Below are positions 28,601 through 36,240 of a stretch of DNA of 40,169 nt, piece by piece. The notes below the pieces were generated by a model, which was not told where the DNA came from, did not search any database, and saw nothing but the letters and a program-made list of their open reading frames with translations. Each line of letters starts with the position of its first letter. The stretch's first letter is position 1. The stretch covers positions 1 to 40,169 of the forward strand of contig JALSPK010000099.1 of NCBI GenBank assembly GCA_026986005.1. Direction: 5' to 3'. The position numbers and the translations under genes are program-made. This stretch comes from Saprospiraceae bacterium. Its GTDB lineage: Bacteria; Bacteroidota; Bacteroidia; Chitinophagales; Saprospiraceae.

Positions 28601-29890
28601 TTTGAAAAAGATTAAATCTTTTGTTATTGGATTAAACTGGGGTATTCCTACCGGTAAAATCCCATTTTCAGAAAAACCTGTAATTAATATATCGCCTTGG
28701 TTATCGATATCTATTGCTGTTGCAAAATCGTCAAAATCGTTTCCAACAAAAGTAGAATATATTAGTGAGTCAAGATGTGAATTAAACATAGAAATAATTA
28801 TATCACTATAGCTTTTAATTCCCGAACTATTGTAACTCGTATCAAATGCATTGACTGTGGTAGGGTAATCGGGAGATTCTGTTTTGCCAGTAATGTATAT
28901 ATTGTCATTGTCGTCAATTGTCATGTCGAATAGATAATCATCGTAATTTCCCCCGATGAATGTACATGATTTGAGATCGTTGAGATCATTGCTGAAAAGC
29001 GCAATAAAGACATCTGTTTCACCATTGTGAATGGGGTCATAAGACTGTTGAACAGCAGGAAAGTCTAGTGACCCAGTTGAACCCGCTACATATACTCCAC
29101 CGGAATTCCCGACTTTGATTTTTTTAGCATAATCAAGCAAATTTCCTCCAAGGTAGGTAGCAGAAAGCAAGGGATCTATAATTACTGGGTAATTAGTATT
29201 GTATGAGCCTAGTTCAAATCCGTAAAACAAATCTTTAGTGCCTTGATAAATACGATAAAAAACATCCACATCTTTTCTTTTTCCATTGATATCCTGCCAA
29301 GCAATTGGTCTAGTGAAAGCTATCGCTCTATTATCCAAATCCATTTGTAATTCCTCGGTGGAAGTTATGCATAAATCCTTTGTGCCGGTTATCTTTATGG
29401 TTATATCTTCAACATTAGCATCAGGTTTTAATATAAATATCTTCTCGAAATTATTATTAGTTGAAACCAACCTGACTTCTATTCCATCCCAAATTTCTCC
29501 TAGCTGTAGGGAATTGAATGTAGGGATATTTGTGAAATTAACACCGTTTTTAAAATAATTTATACTCGTATTTGCTTTACCTTCACCAATTATTTTTTCA
29601 GTAGGCAAAACAGAGGAGATAAACGATTCTTTGACTAAAAGGGGAGCATTACCATCAACAGGTAATAGATAATTGATGCCTCTATACTTATCAATATATA
29701 TATCAGCCAAAAAACTTTTTGATGAAAACTCAATTTCAGCAGGGAATTGCCCTGTGTTTTTAATCCAGGGAATTTTAGCTTTGGAGCTCTTTTCATCGGG
29801 AAGTATGGAGTGATTAAAAGAATTAGCAAAACTCAAATTAATAGAAAAAGCAATGAAATAGAGCAGTAAAATTCGTAAAAGTGTCTTCAT
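25652..29890 (-). CDS. Secreted T9SS protein with SBBP beta-propeller and nine GCDS repeats
   Basis: 1412 residues from the ATG at 29888-29890; a longer frame to 29911 would include the promoter box. Signal peptide 1-23 (ends SFAN). An N-terminal beta-rich domain (about 30-235) with WIKNTGQFPAEIEF precedes seven SBBP blades (about 235-690), each near the pattern TYLGG...D-x-x-x-D-x-x-x-N-I-Y-I-TG. A fibronectin-type region (about 705-795) follows, then nine modules of roughly 50 residues (798-1250), each with an IC-x-G-D-S/T-I-x-W-Q-G start and a GCDS end. The last 70 residues (VYPNP...GVYIVTI) form a T9SS type A sorting domain. It is thus exported and anchored at the cell surface or released; the ligand is unknown. 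Confidence 0.88.
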   Translation of the reverse strand: MKTLLRILLLYFIAFSINLSFANSFNHSILPDEKSSKAKIPWIKNTGQFPAEIEFSSKSFLADIYIDKYRGINYLLPVDGNAPLLVKESFISSVLPTEKIIGEGKANTSINYFKNGVNFTNIPTFNSLQLGEIWDGIEVRLVSTNNNFEKIFILKPDANVEDITIKITGTKDLCITSTEELQMDLDNRAIAFTRPIAWQDINGKRKDVDVFYRIYQGTKDLFYGFELGSYNTNYPVIIDPLLSATYLGGNLLDYAKKIKVGNSGGVYVAGSTGSLDFPAVQQSYDPIHNGETDVFIALFSNDLNDLKSCTFIGGNYDDYLFDMTIDDNDNIYITGKTESPDYPTTVNAFDTSYNSSGIKSYSDIIISMFNSHLDSLIYSTFVGNDFDDFATAIDIDNQGDILITGFSENGILPVGIPQFNPITKDLIFFKMDNTLSNLLASNSISSDSTIIASDIAHDSYDNIFITGNTNGKDFPATTGAFADTLTGEVDIFVLKLNNDLNNIIAATYLGGKSIDLSSAILIDNSDNIVLTGGTLSKRFPTSQSAYDTIYANNNINPLPDAFVCILDNSLHSLKYSTFIGGHGDDAGSDISFDTLGNIFITGTTNSVDFPVFCNSFDNSYNGGEDCFVIGLNSDLTRLKASTLYGGKHNDHAYSLFIDKKNDVFVTGYTESSDLISFTSYDNSFNGGVGDGLVFKISANLDKPYPCCSQLIAPQNNSTGINRDVKLNWTSARGATGYYLSIGTNIDSLEILNHFDNGNSLEYIVTGLPCGETILIHIYPYNSNGINNNCELFKFDTREPFTEESVFDICVGDSINWRDSIYFQSGVFNDVYTDIYGCDSTYSMQLNVHQPYFKVDTASICSNESYTWNGNIYYKQGQYTIADTTIYGCDSTNQLNLIVNEIFIQKDTIRICQGEYIFWQGQNYSYPGNYIKTYTDSNGCDSTYYLKLIVNPSYLIEENTSICLGDSYFWQGNIYYTSGIFYRSYTSIFGCDSTYKLDLSVNPIYNISITPSICQGDTFFFQGTAYTETGEYMVNLQTIEGCDSTINIFLNVNLNYFTEDTITICEGDTIYFGDTAYSKAGEYTINKQTINGCDSITQLVLFVNPSILSYDTLSICNGDTIYWQGIQITEAGDYSNTGSSDCDSIVNLNVSVHPYYQFYDTISICNGDTIQWQGKFLLVPGNYTSEYQTTEGCDSSYFLTLKLEPSYYIVEETEICQNDSIIWQDTLINTPGIYFANYETINGCDSNYQLTVIQTLIDTSVIISGDTLFAVFDSNATYQWLNCPDFDIINNEDDYIYAPSVSGSYAVRIVNGGCIDTSNCHTVMSSGTFNLGKSQIVSVYPNPICKDHLFINISNYTGLFSIKINNLQGKEVISHSKFKVNEPISIDKLKAGVYIVTIDFNKIIKHIKIIILR
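26150..27497 (-). repeat. Nine tandem GCDS modules within the T9SS propeller protein
   Basis: Degenerate repeats of about 150 bp, each encoding one Cys near the start (IC-x-G-D or similar) and one in the GCDS (once DCDS) near the end, nine in all. Their DNA is clearly diverged, unlike the exact TSP3 array at 60-1355. The Cys pairs could form one disulfide per module. Confidence 0.75.
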
Positions 29891-29908
29891 AGTATAGTAT
29901 TTTTGTTT

Positions 29909-29916
29909 CAAATATA
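29909..29916 (-). promoter_or_regulatory. Putative promoter -7 box for the T9SS propeller gene
   Basis: The minus strand reads TATATTTG, a TAnnTTTG match, 18 bp before the chosen ATG at 29890. This position argues against the longer reading frame to 29911. Confidence 0.4.
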
Positions 29917-30157
29917 TGAAAATATAATATCTTTTATAAGTTGATGCATTCTAATAGCTTAATGCTGCATTAATTGTTAAAAATTTTATTTTTTTTCAGT
30001 TTGCGCCAAAATGGCATTAAAAACTTGTGAGATTCAAGAAATTTGAATTGGTGTGACAAAATGTGTTTCAATTGAACATTTTTTACATTAAATTGTCTGA
30101 TTATTTAAATTGGTATATTAATTGATAATAATAGGTGAACAAAATAGTTTATGTAAA

Positions 30158-30739
30158 ATGAGTTTGAAGAGTGTTAAATCATTTGCTGAATTGCAAACTG
30201 AATTGGAGAAAAGTGATAAGGGATTTGTGCTGTTGTACAAAAAGGGCTCGGAGTCTAGTGAATGTGCTTTAGGTCGGTTGGAGGGACAAATTTTAAATAA
30301 TGAATTTACATTATTAAAGGTGAATGTTGCAGAAACTAGAGATGTACATTCTCAATTTAATATTTCCTCTGTTCCATCTCTTCTTCAATTTGAAGGACAG
30401 GAATTGAAAAATGTAATCAAAGGATGCATGACAGAAGATTATTATAAATCTGTAATTAATGGAATTTATTCAAAAGTTTCAGGAGGGGAAGAAGGGAAAA
30501 AGCAAAAGAGGGTAGTGGTCTATGGAACCCCTAGTTGTTCATGGTGTAAGAGAATTAGAGATTATTTCAATGAAAAAAACGTTAAATATAGGTACATTGA
30601 TGTTGCTGCAAATCCTGCAATTGCTGAAGAAATGAAGAGAAAAAGTGGACAAATGGGTGTGCCACAGACAGAAATAGAAGGACAAATGATAGTAGGCTTT
30701 GATAAGCCGAAAATAAATAGATTATTAGGATTAAATTAA
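30158..30739 (+). CDS. Thioredoxin-like / glutaredoxin fusion protein
   Basis: 193 residues from the ATG at 30158; a TTG-type extension to 30122 lacks family support. The N-terminal half (1-100) is thioredoxin-like, with FVLLYKKGSESSEC and the cis-proline region ISSVPSLLQF, but has only Cys36 where an active thioredoxin has CxxC. The C-terminal half (about 107-193) is a glutaredoxin with active-site CSWC (117-120) and GVPQTEIEG, the cis-proline loop. It may act as a disulfide or bacillithiol/glutathione-type reductant, with the first domain serving in binding. groES follows 24 bp later. Confidence 0.8.
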   Translation: MSLKSVKSFAELQTELEKSDKGFVLLYKKGSESSECALGRLEGQILNNEFTLLKVNVAETRDVHSQFNISSVPSLLQFEGQELKNVIKGCMTEDYYKSVINGIYSKVSGGEEGKKQKRVVVYGTPSCSWCKRIRDYFNEKNVKYRYIDVAANPAIAEEMKRKSGQMGVPQTEIEGQMIVGFDKPKINRLLGLN

Positions 30740-30763
30740 TTAAAGTTATAAAATTTTAAGAAA

Positions 30764-31045
30764 ATGAAAGAATTACAACCTTTACAAGAATATGTATTAT
30801 TGGAAATGGCTGAAGTTGAAGAAAAAACTCAAGGAGGGATTATAATCCCCGATACAGCTAAAGAAAAACCTCAATACGGCAAAGTCGTTGCAATTGGGAA
30901 TATAGAGAATCCAGGCATTTCAGTTGGAGATTATGTCTATTTCAAAAAGTTCTCAGGAACAGAAATTGAATATCAAGGAAAAGATTTATTATTTGTTCAG
31001 TATGCTGATTTATTAGCAAAATTGGTGGAAACAGAGAGTATTTAG
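30764..31045 (+). CDS. groES: GroES-type co-chaperonin (not next to groEL)
   Basis: 93 residues, the standard Cpn10 length. The mobile loop that docks on GroEL is present (EEKTQGGIIIPDTAKEKPQ), as are the dome-side features GKVVAIGN and VGDYVYFKKFSGTEIEYQG, and the final LLFVQYADLLAKL. No groEL follows; a terminator and then an outer-membrane protein gene come next. A genome with a normal groES-groEL operon elsewhere would make this a second, stand-alone copy. It is probably co-transcribed with the thioredoxin-glutaredoxin gene 24 bp upstream. Confidence 0.9.
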   Translation: MKELQPLQEYVLLEMAEVEEKTQGGIIIPDTAKEKPQYGKVVAIGNIENPGISVGDYVYFKKFSGTEIEYQGKDLLFVQYADLLAKLVETESI

Positions 31046-31073
31046 TCTTCTGAATACCGAATTTAAACTTTAT

Positions 31074-31107
31074 AAAAGGATAAGGCTGTTGTTTTATCCT
31101 TTTTTTT
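31074..31107 (+). terminator. Intrinsic terminator after groES
   Basis: AAAAGGATAA (31074-31083) pairs perfectly with TTATCCTTTT (31094-31103) around a 10-nt loop, followed by a T run. It lies 28 bp after the groES stop codon. Confidence 0.82.
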
Positions 31108-31141
31108 GTTTATTTACGTTTATTTTCAAAAATGAATTGTT

Positions 31142-31822
31142 ATGAAAGTGAAAAAATCGTTAAATAGTATTTTATTGGTATGCCAAGTTTTTATTATAAT
31201 CTTTTTTTTGATTCAAACTGGTTTTTCTCAAATCGGACTTAAAACGAGTTATTCTCTGGCTTCATATTCTAGCGTAGAAGAAAGATTAAATAGGCAATTT
31301 GAGTATGATGAAAATATTTTTCGAAATAATTTTGGCTTTGGACTTTTTTATAGATATCAAATTGAGAGTACCGGATTTGAATTATTGCCCGGTATAAATT
31401 TACAATTTTCTCCAAAAGATAACTTCGGATTAAGCTACCAAAGGTATATGTTTGAAATGCCAATAATTATTTATCCGCTGAATATGGAAGGTGATTGTGG
31501 ATGTCCCGATTTTTCGATAAGAAACAAATTTTTTGAAAAACATTTATTTTTTATAATAGCTCCTTCACTTAATTATGAGAAAAAAACTATTGATAAAGAT
31601 AATTTAGTACAAACATTTAATAATATTTACTTTAAAGTAGGTGTTGGTGTAGGTTTTCTCATTCCGGTTACAGAAAAGATTTCTATCGCTCCCGGTGTCC
31701 TATTTAACTGGGCTTTTAATGACAAATGGGACAAAAGTTTTTTTAATGAAGCCGAAATTAAGGATATAACTATTTCATACAACGATGTAAAATTTGAGTT
31801 GAGGTTTAATTATAAGTTTTAA
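31142..31822 (+). CDS. Predicted outer-membrane beta-barrel protein
   Basis: 226 residues. A signal peptide (1-30) has a long hydrophobic core and ends GFSQ. The rest alternates in a way expected for barrel strands (GFGLFYRYQIESTGFELLPGINLQF, GVGVGFLIPV, APGVLFNW) and ends in an aromatic residue (LRFNYKF), as do many outer-membrane barrels. An insert with two Cys (GDCGCPDF) lies near the middle. It resembles the general porin family / PorT-type barrels of Bacteroidota but I cannot name a family. It sits alone, between the groES terminator and a truncated repeat element. Confidence 0.7.
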   Translation: MKVKKSLNSILLVCQVFIIIFFLIQTGFSQIGLKTSYSLASYSSVEERLNRQFEYDENIFRNNFGFGLFYRYQIESTGFELLPGINLQFSPKDNFGLSYQRYMFEMPIIIYPLNMEGDCGCPDFSIRNKFFEKHLFFIIAPSLNYEKKTIDKDNLVQTFNNIYFKVGVGVGFLIPVTEKISIAPGVLFNWAFNDKWDKSFFNEAEIKDITISYNDVKFELRFNYKF

Positions 31823-31882
31823 TATGTTTCGTAAGTTGAAATAATGTGATAAAAAATATTGAGTATGGTGCGAGTTGAGGAA

Positions 31883-31939
31883 GGTGAAAATATCGCAAAA
31901 AGATTATTTTTAAATTTTAATGATTTTATAGACAGACAC
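31883..31939 (+). mobile_element. Truncated MITE-like element, copy C
   Basis: About 57 bp matching one end of the 160-bp element: ATATCGCAAAAAGATTATTT and onward to the terminal ATAGACAGACAC at 31939. It is closer to copy A (which has ATATCGC and TATAGAC) than to copy B. The other end is absent, except perhaps for the degenerate sequence at 31965-31979. Confidence 0.75.
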
Positions 31940-32054
31940 TATATAACTACGAACTTTTTTAAAATAGTATTTGTCTAAAACTTGTAATTGTAAAAGGACT
32001 CCTTAAATAATTTAAAAATACCTAGTTTTTAGCTATCTTTTATAAAAAGAATGC

Positions 32055-32062
32055 TATCTTTG
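32055..32062 (+). promoter_or_regulatory. Putative promoter -7 box for ybaB
   Basis: TATCTTTG followed by CA is a perfect TAnnTTTG match, 88 bp before the ybaB ATG. No TTG is present at the usual distance. Confidence 0.45.
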
Positions 32063-32150
32063 CAAATCTTTTTCTAAAAGTTTGGAAAGAGGTATAATAT
32101 TTTGTGTATTATATAAGTTATATTTTGTATAAATAATAAATCTTGATTAT

Positions 32151-32453
32151 ATGTTTGACGATCTATTAGGAAATGTGAATGAACAGCAGGAAAAGATTGA
32201 GGCCAAGCTTAAGGAAACTGAAATATTAAAAAAAAGCGATCACGGTGAATTGGAGGTTGTAGTAAACGGTAAAAAAGATATTTTGGACATTACGATCAAT
32301 AAACAATTTGAAGACAATGCGGAGCTGGAAGATATTTTGGTTTTGACCATTAATAAAGCTATGAAGGAGGCTGATAAGATAGCAGAAGCATCAACACAGG
32401 ATATACTTAACTCTTTAATGCCCGGAGGTTTATCAGGACTTTTTGGACAGTAA
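32151..32453 (+). CDS. ybaB: YbaB/EbfC-family nucleoid-associated protein
   Basis: 100 residues, the usual size. The family shape is visible: an N-terminal helix (MFDDLLGNVNEQQEKIEAKL), a three-strand sheet (GELEVVVNGKKDILDITIN), a second long helix (ILVLTINKAMKEADKIAEAS) and a Gly/Leu-rich tail. EbfC/YbaB dimers form tweezers that bind DNA. In many bacteria the gene lies next to dnaX or recR; here it is alone with its own promoter-like box and is followed after 36 bp by a secreted-protein gene. Confidence 0.87.
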   Translation: MFDDLLGNVNEQQEKIEAKLKETEILKKSDHGELEVVVNGKKDILDITINKQFEDNAELEDILVLTINKAMKEADKIAEASTQDILNSLMPGGLSGLFGQ

Positions 32454-32489
32454 AAGAAGTTGAATAAAATTTTTCACGAATTAGTCATT

Positions 32490-33701
32490 ATGTTTTTTAG
32501 AATAATAAATTTACTTCTTTTAAGTTTTCTCTACATTAGTTTGAATGCTCAGACTCCAATAGTTGATGTAGATTTTGATGATTGCAATATTGTTGATAAT
32601 GGATCATTAGCAGCAAAATTGATTTTAATAGATGATGCGAAATGCGAATGTGGATTAGAAGGGGAATCATTTGAGTTTGATGGTGTCAAAGATGGTATCA
32701 ACTTTGACGATAAGGTCAATTTTTTATTTAATAGTGACTTCACACTTGAATTTTATTTTTCGGTCTTTAATAAATTTGATATAGTTGATCTGGTTTCATT
32801 TAAAAATGAATGTTCAGGAGATTCTAGTTTTTCGATACAGTATTTTCCAAGCATCAATGAGGTTAGATTTTTGGCTAGAGGATCAGAATTTGTAAATATT
32901 GAACTCAGACTACCATTAGATGACAGCCAATGCTGGCATCATTTTGCAGTAGTAAGAAATGGTTTTAAATATTTTATTTACTTAGATGGTAAAGTAAGCG
33001 AAAACAAAAATTCAGGAGACAAATATGTTTTTTCTAATAGAAATATTTTATCTATTTCCAATAATTCCTGTGTTTATGATATAAATAGTAGCTTTCAGAG
33101 GTTTAAAGGTAGGATTGATCAATTTAAAGTTTTTAATTATGCTCTCAATGAACTTGAGCTTAGAAAGAGAAGAATACTTTCTGATAAGATATTGAATCAA
33201 GACACTACTATTTTCTTGGGAGATGGAATAGATATTGAGATGGGGCCTACTTGTGCTGATAACTTTAATTGGAGCGATAAACAGGATTTGTCTGATCCAA
33301 ATATTCTTAATCCTACGATTACACCAGAGAAATCGACCAAATATTATATATATTTTTTGATGAAAGGAAAAACTTGCAAAGATTCCATATTTATACATAT
33401 TTTGGATAAAGATAAATTGGATTGTGAAAAACTACTTTTACCGAATAGTTTTACACCTAATGGAGACGGTCTTAATGATATTATAAAAATAAGTAATAAT
33501 TTTATTGTCGATAAACTTAAATCTTTTGAAGTTTATAATAGATGGGGGACAAGGGTATTTAGAACAATTGACAAGAATGAAGGTTGGGATGGGAATTATA
33601 AAAATGAAAAGATAAATCCAGGTAAGTATGTCTATAAAGTGAAGTATATTTGTAAGGATAAAGAGTATTTGGGGCAAGGTATTATTAATTTATTAAGATA
33701 A
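32490..33701 (+). CDS. LamG-like secreted protein with T9SS type B (gliding-associated) C-terminal domain
   Basis: 403 residues from the ATG at 32490, where a signal peptide ends SLNAQ; a TTG start at 32460 would put ten polar residues before it. Residues about 25-230 form a LamG/concanavalin-like jelly roll (FEFDGVKDGINF, FTLEFYFS, CWHHFAVVRNG, YLDGK, GRIDQFKVFNYAL). A short beta domain (about 240-310) precedes the C-terminal domain starting LPNSFTPNGDGLND and including FEVYNRWGTRVF and WDGNY, the CHU_C/type B T9SS signal. It is probably exported and bound at the surface, recognising a glycan. T9SS export genes themselves are not in this window. Confidence 0.87.
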   Translation: MFFRIINLLLLSFLYISLNAQTPIVDVDFDDCNIVDNGSLAAKLILIDDAKCECGLEGESFEFDGVKDGINFDDKVNFLFNSDFTLEFYFSVFNKFDIVDLVSFKNECSGDSSFSIQYFPSINEVRFLARGSEFVNIELRLPLDDSQCWHHFAVVRNGFKYFIYLDGKVSENKNSGDKYVFSNRNILSISNNSCVYDINSSFQRFKGRIDQFKVFNYALNELELRKRRILSDKILNQDTTIFLGDGIDIEMGPTCADNFNWSDKQDLSDPNILNPTITPEKSTKYYIYFLMKGKTCKDSIFIHILDKDKLDCEKLLLPNSFTPNGDGLNDIIKISNNFIVDKLKSFEVYNRWGTRVFRTIDKNEGWDGNYKNEKINPGKYVYKVKYICKDKEYLGQGIINLLR

Positions 33702-33795
33702 TTGTTTAAACAAATATTCTTTTGTTTCGTTATAGATTGTTATAAAAACACATTGAATGAAAGTTAAAGATATAAAAGCCTATAAAATATAAAAT

Positions 33796-34626
33796 ATGTT
33801 AAAAATTAAAAATGTAATTTCACCTTTAATAATCTTGATAATTATTTTATTTGCTTCATGTAAATCTTCTTTTGAAAAATTAAGAACTAGTAATGAACCT
33901 GAAAAAATATTTGTTAGTGCTAATAAATATTACCAAGACGGAGATTATCTAAAAGCACAGACCCTGTATGAAATTGTGCTCCCATATTACAAAGGAAAGA
34001 AACAAGCAGAAGAATTATTCTTTAATTTTGCAAATACTTATTATCAATTGGAGGATTATATTTTAGCAGCACATTATTTTAAGAGTTATGCCAACTCGTT
34101 TATAAACAGCCCCAAAAGAGAAGAGGCTCTTTATATGGCAGCTTATTCCGAGTATTTAATGTCACCAGACGCTCAATTAGATCAAGGAGAAACTTTGAAA
34201 GCAATAGATGACTTTCAACTTTTTGTTAATACATTTCCTAAAAGTGATAAGGTCGAAGAGTGTAATAAAAATATTGATGAATTAAGAAAAAAGCTTGAGG
34301 AAAAAGCTTACAAAGCTGGTGAATTATATTTCAATATTAAAAGTTATGTTTCCGCAATCGTGTCTCTGGAGAATATGTTGAAAGATTATCCTGAAACAGA
34401 TAGGGAAGAGGATGTCAGATACTTGATACTAAAATCAGCATATAATTATGCAAAAAATAGTATTTACGAGCGAAAGGAAGAAAGATATACTTCAACTATT
34501 GAAAAATATAAAGCGTTTGTGAAAAAATTCCCCAAAAGCAAAAGAATTGAAAAAGTTAGAAAAATATATAAAAATTCGTTGTTAGAACTAAAAAAATTTA
34601 AAGATGACAAAAGATATAAAAGCTAG
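33796..34626 (+). CDS. bamD: Outer-membrane assembly lipoprotein BamD
   Basis: 276 residues with a lipoprotein signal ending LFASC (Cys22). The body is a run of TPR-like helices: YYQDGDYLKAQTLYEIVLPYY, FNFANTYYQLEDYILAAHYF, REEALYMAAYSEYLMSP and later SYVSAIVSLENMLKDYP, matching the YfiO/BamD pattern. As part of the BAM complex it helps BamA insert beta-barrel proteins into the outer membrane. Its last 23 bp overlap the omega-subunit gene. The order bamD - rpoZ - coaBC - DUF4835 is a known Bacteroidota arrangement (from memory), which supports the call. Confidence 0.9.
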   Translation: MLKIKNVISPLIILIIILFASCKSSFEKLRTSNEPEKIFVSANKYYQDGDYLKAQTLYEIVLPYYKGKKQAEELFFNFANTYYQLEDYILAAHYFKSYANSFINSPKREEALYMAAYSEYLMSPDAQLDQGETLKAIDDFQLFVNTFPKSDKVEECNKNIDELRKKLEEKAYKAGELYFNIKSYVSAIVSLENMLKDYPETDREEDVRYLILKSAYNYAKNSIYERKEERYTSTIEKYKAFVKKFPKSKRIEKVRKIYKNSLLELKKFKDDKRYKS

Positions 34627-34957
34627 AGTTCAGGGACAAGACCCTAATATTACACCCAAGGATATTAATAAATTTATAGAAAAAGAGGGTGTAAATAGTA
34701 TTTATGAAGCTTTGGCAATAATTATTAAAAGGACAAAGTTCATAACTTATGATTTGAAGGAAGAACTAAAATCTAAATTAGAAGATTTTACTTTGACACA
34801 TGAATCTATAGAAGAGGTAATAGAGAATAGAGAGCAAATAGAAATCACCAAATTTTATGAAAAATTACCAAGTCCTGCTATGATTGTTATGAATGAATAT
34901 CTTGAGGATAAGTTGGAATATGAATATAGGGATGAAGAGGGAAATACAATCGACTAG
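34604..34957 (+). CDS. rpoZ: RNA polymerase omega subunit (Bacteroidota type)
   Basis: 117 residues. The family segment VNSIYEALAIIIKRTKFI followed by KEELKSKLEDF, and the distinctive block ENREQIEITKFYEKLPSPAM, fit the Bacteroidota omega / RPB6-like protein. Omega helps assemble and stabilise the beta-prime subunit. The N-terminal 25 residues and the acidic end (YRDEEGNTID) are variable. The start codon lies inside the end of bamD (overlap 34604-34626), so translation is probably coupled; coaBC follows after 22 bp. Confidence 0.85.
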   Translation: MTKDIKARVQGQDPNITPKDINKFIEKEGVNSIYEALAIIIKRTKFITYDLKEELKSKLEDFTLTHESIEEVIENREQIEITKFYEKLPSPAMIVMNEYLEDKLEYEYRDEEGNTID

Positions 34958-34979
34958 TTATCTCAAATAAAAATCAGAA

Positions 34980-36164
34980 GTGAAAAAGAATATTCTTTTG
35001 GGAATAACTGGTAGTATAGCTGCATATAAAGCGGCTTATTTGGTAAGATTCTTTGTTAAAAACGGTTATAATATAAAGGTTATAATGACACAGAGTGCGA
35101 AAGAATTTATATCCCCTCTGACTCTAAGTACATTATCAAAGAATGATGTCCTGCTTGAGTTTTTTGAAAACGGAACTTGGTACAGTCATGTTGAATTGGG
35201 CTTATGGGCTGATTTGTTTTTAATTGCTCCTGCTACAGCTAATACCATTGCAAAAATGAAATGTGGCATAGCTGATAATCTTTTGTTAACAACGTATCTT
35301 TCTGCAAGATGTCATGTTGTTATAGCACCGGCAATGGATTTGGATATGTGGCATCATACTTCTACGCAGGACAATATTAAAGAATTGATCAATAGAAATG
35401 TAGAGGTAATATCGGTAGGAGACGGAGAGTTGGCTTCCGGGCTGGTAGGAGAGGGGAGAATGGCCGAACCTGAATTTATTTTTAACTATATTACTGATAT
35501 ATTTAACAAGAAACAATCACTGGATGGAAAAAAAATTCTTATTACTGCTGGACCAACTTATGAAAAGATAGATCCTGTAAGGTATATAGGAAATAGAAGT
35601 ACAGGGAAAATGGGTATTGCCTTGGCGGAAGAATGTAAGAATAGGGGGGCTGAGGTGACTCTAGTTTTAGGTCCTGTGACAATTGATATTCCTGAAGGTT
35701 TAAATATTATTAATGTACAAAGTGCAGAAGATATGGCTCAGGCTGTTTTTACAAATATGCAAGAGCAAGATATATTTATAATGGCGGCAGCTGTCGCGGA
35801 TTATACGCCTGCTGAAGTATCAAATGTAAAGATTAAGAAAAAAGATGGCAATTTGGAGTTGACGTTAAAAAAAACAACTGATATTGCAAAAGAGGTAGGT
35901 GATAGAAAAACAAATAGTCAAGTGATGATTGGTTTCGCACTTGAGACTGATTCAGAATTGGTAAATGCTAAAAAAAAGCTTGCTAAGAAGAAATTTGATA
36001 TGATAGTTTTAAATTCACTAAAAGATAAAGGAGCTGGGTTTGGGTATGATACCAATAAAGTAACAATAATAAGCTCAAAAGACAATAAGATTTCTAACTA
36101 TGAGTTAAAATCTAAGAAAAAAGTTGCTAGTGATATCTTGAATGAATTAGAGCTAATATTATGA
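34980..36164 (+). CDS. coaBC: Bifunctional phosphopantothenoylcysteine decarboxylase / phosphopantothenate-cysteine ligase
   Basis: 394 residues, starting at GTG (34980); no ATG is available. The N-terminal CoaC flavoprotein half (about 1-180) has LGITGSIAAYKAA, HVELGLWADLFLIAPATANT with the catalytic His, and PAMDLDMW. The CoaB half (about 183-394) has ITAGPTYEKIDPVRYIGNRS, GKMG and the AAVADYTP loop. Together they convert 4'-phosphopantothenate plus cysteine to 4'-phosphopantetheine, using CTP, FMN and ATP/CTP-type activation. With panB in the same window and pyrG providing CTP, this is part of core CoA metabolism. It sits within the bamD-rpoZ cluster. Confidence 0.96.
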   Translation: MKKNILLGITGSIAAYKAAYLVRFFVKNGYNIKVIMTQSAKEFISPLTLSTLSKNDVLLEFFENGTWYSHVELGLWADLFLIAPATANTIAKMKCGIADNLLLTTYLSARCHVVIAPAMDLDMWHHTSTQDNIKELINRNVEVISVGDGELASGLVGEGRMAEPEFIFNYITDIFNKKQSLDGKKILITAGPTYEKIDPVRYIGNRSTGKMGIALAEECKNRGAEVTLVLGPVTIDIPEGLNIINVQSAEDMAQAVFTNMQEQDIFIMAAAVADYTPAEVSNVKIKKKDGNLELTLKKTTDIAKEVGDRKTNSQVMIGFALETDSELVNAKKKLAKKKFDMIVLNSLKDKGAGFGYDTNKVTIISSKDNKISNYELKSKKKVASDILNELELIL

Positions 36165-36240
36165 AAGGATTTTCAACAACTTATTCTATAATTTAATAGT
36201 TCATGTTAAGTTATCAAAGTTTATAAACAAATTAATAGCT

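Larger units (their letters stand above)
31823..32150. other. 328-bp intergenic region before ybaB
   Basis: Contains the truncated repeat element C (31883-31939), a degenerate terminal-repeat-like sequence AGTATTTGTCTAAAA (31965-31979), and the promoter-like box at 32055-32062. No gene is visible. Confidence 0.6.
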
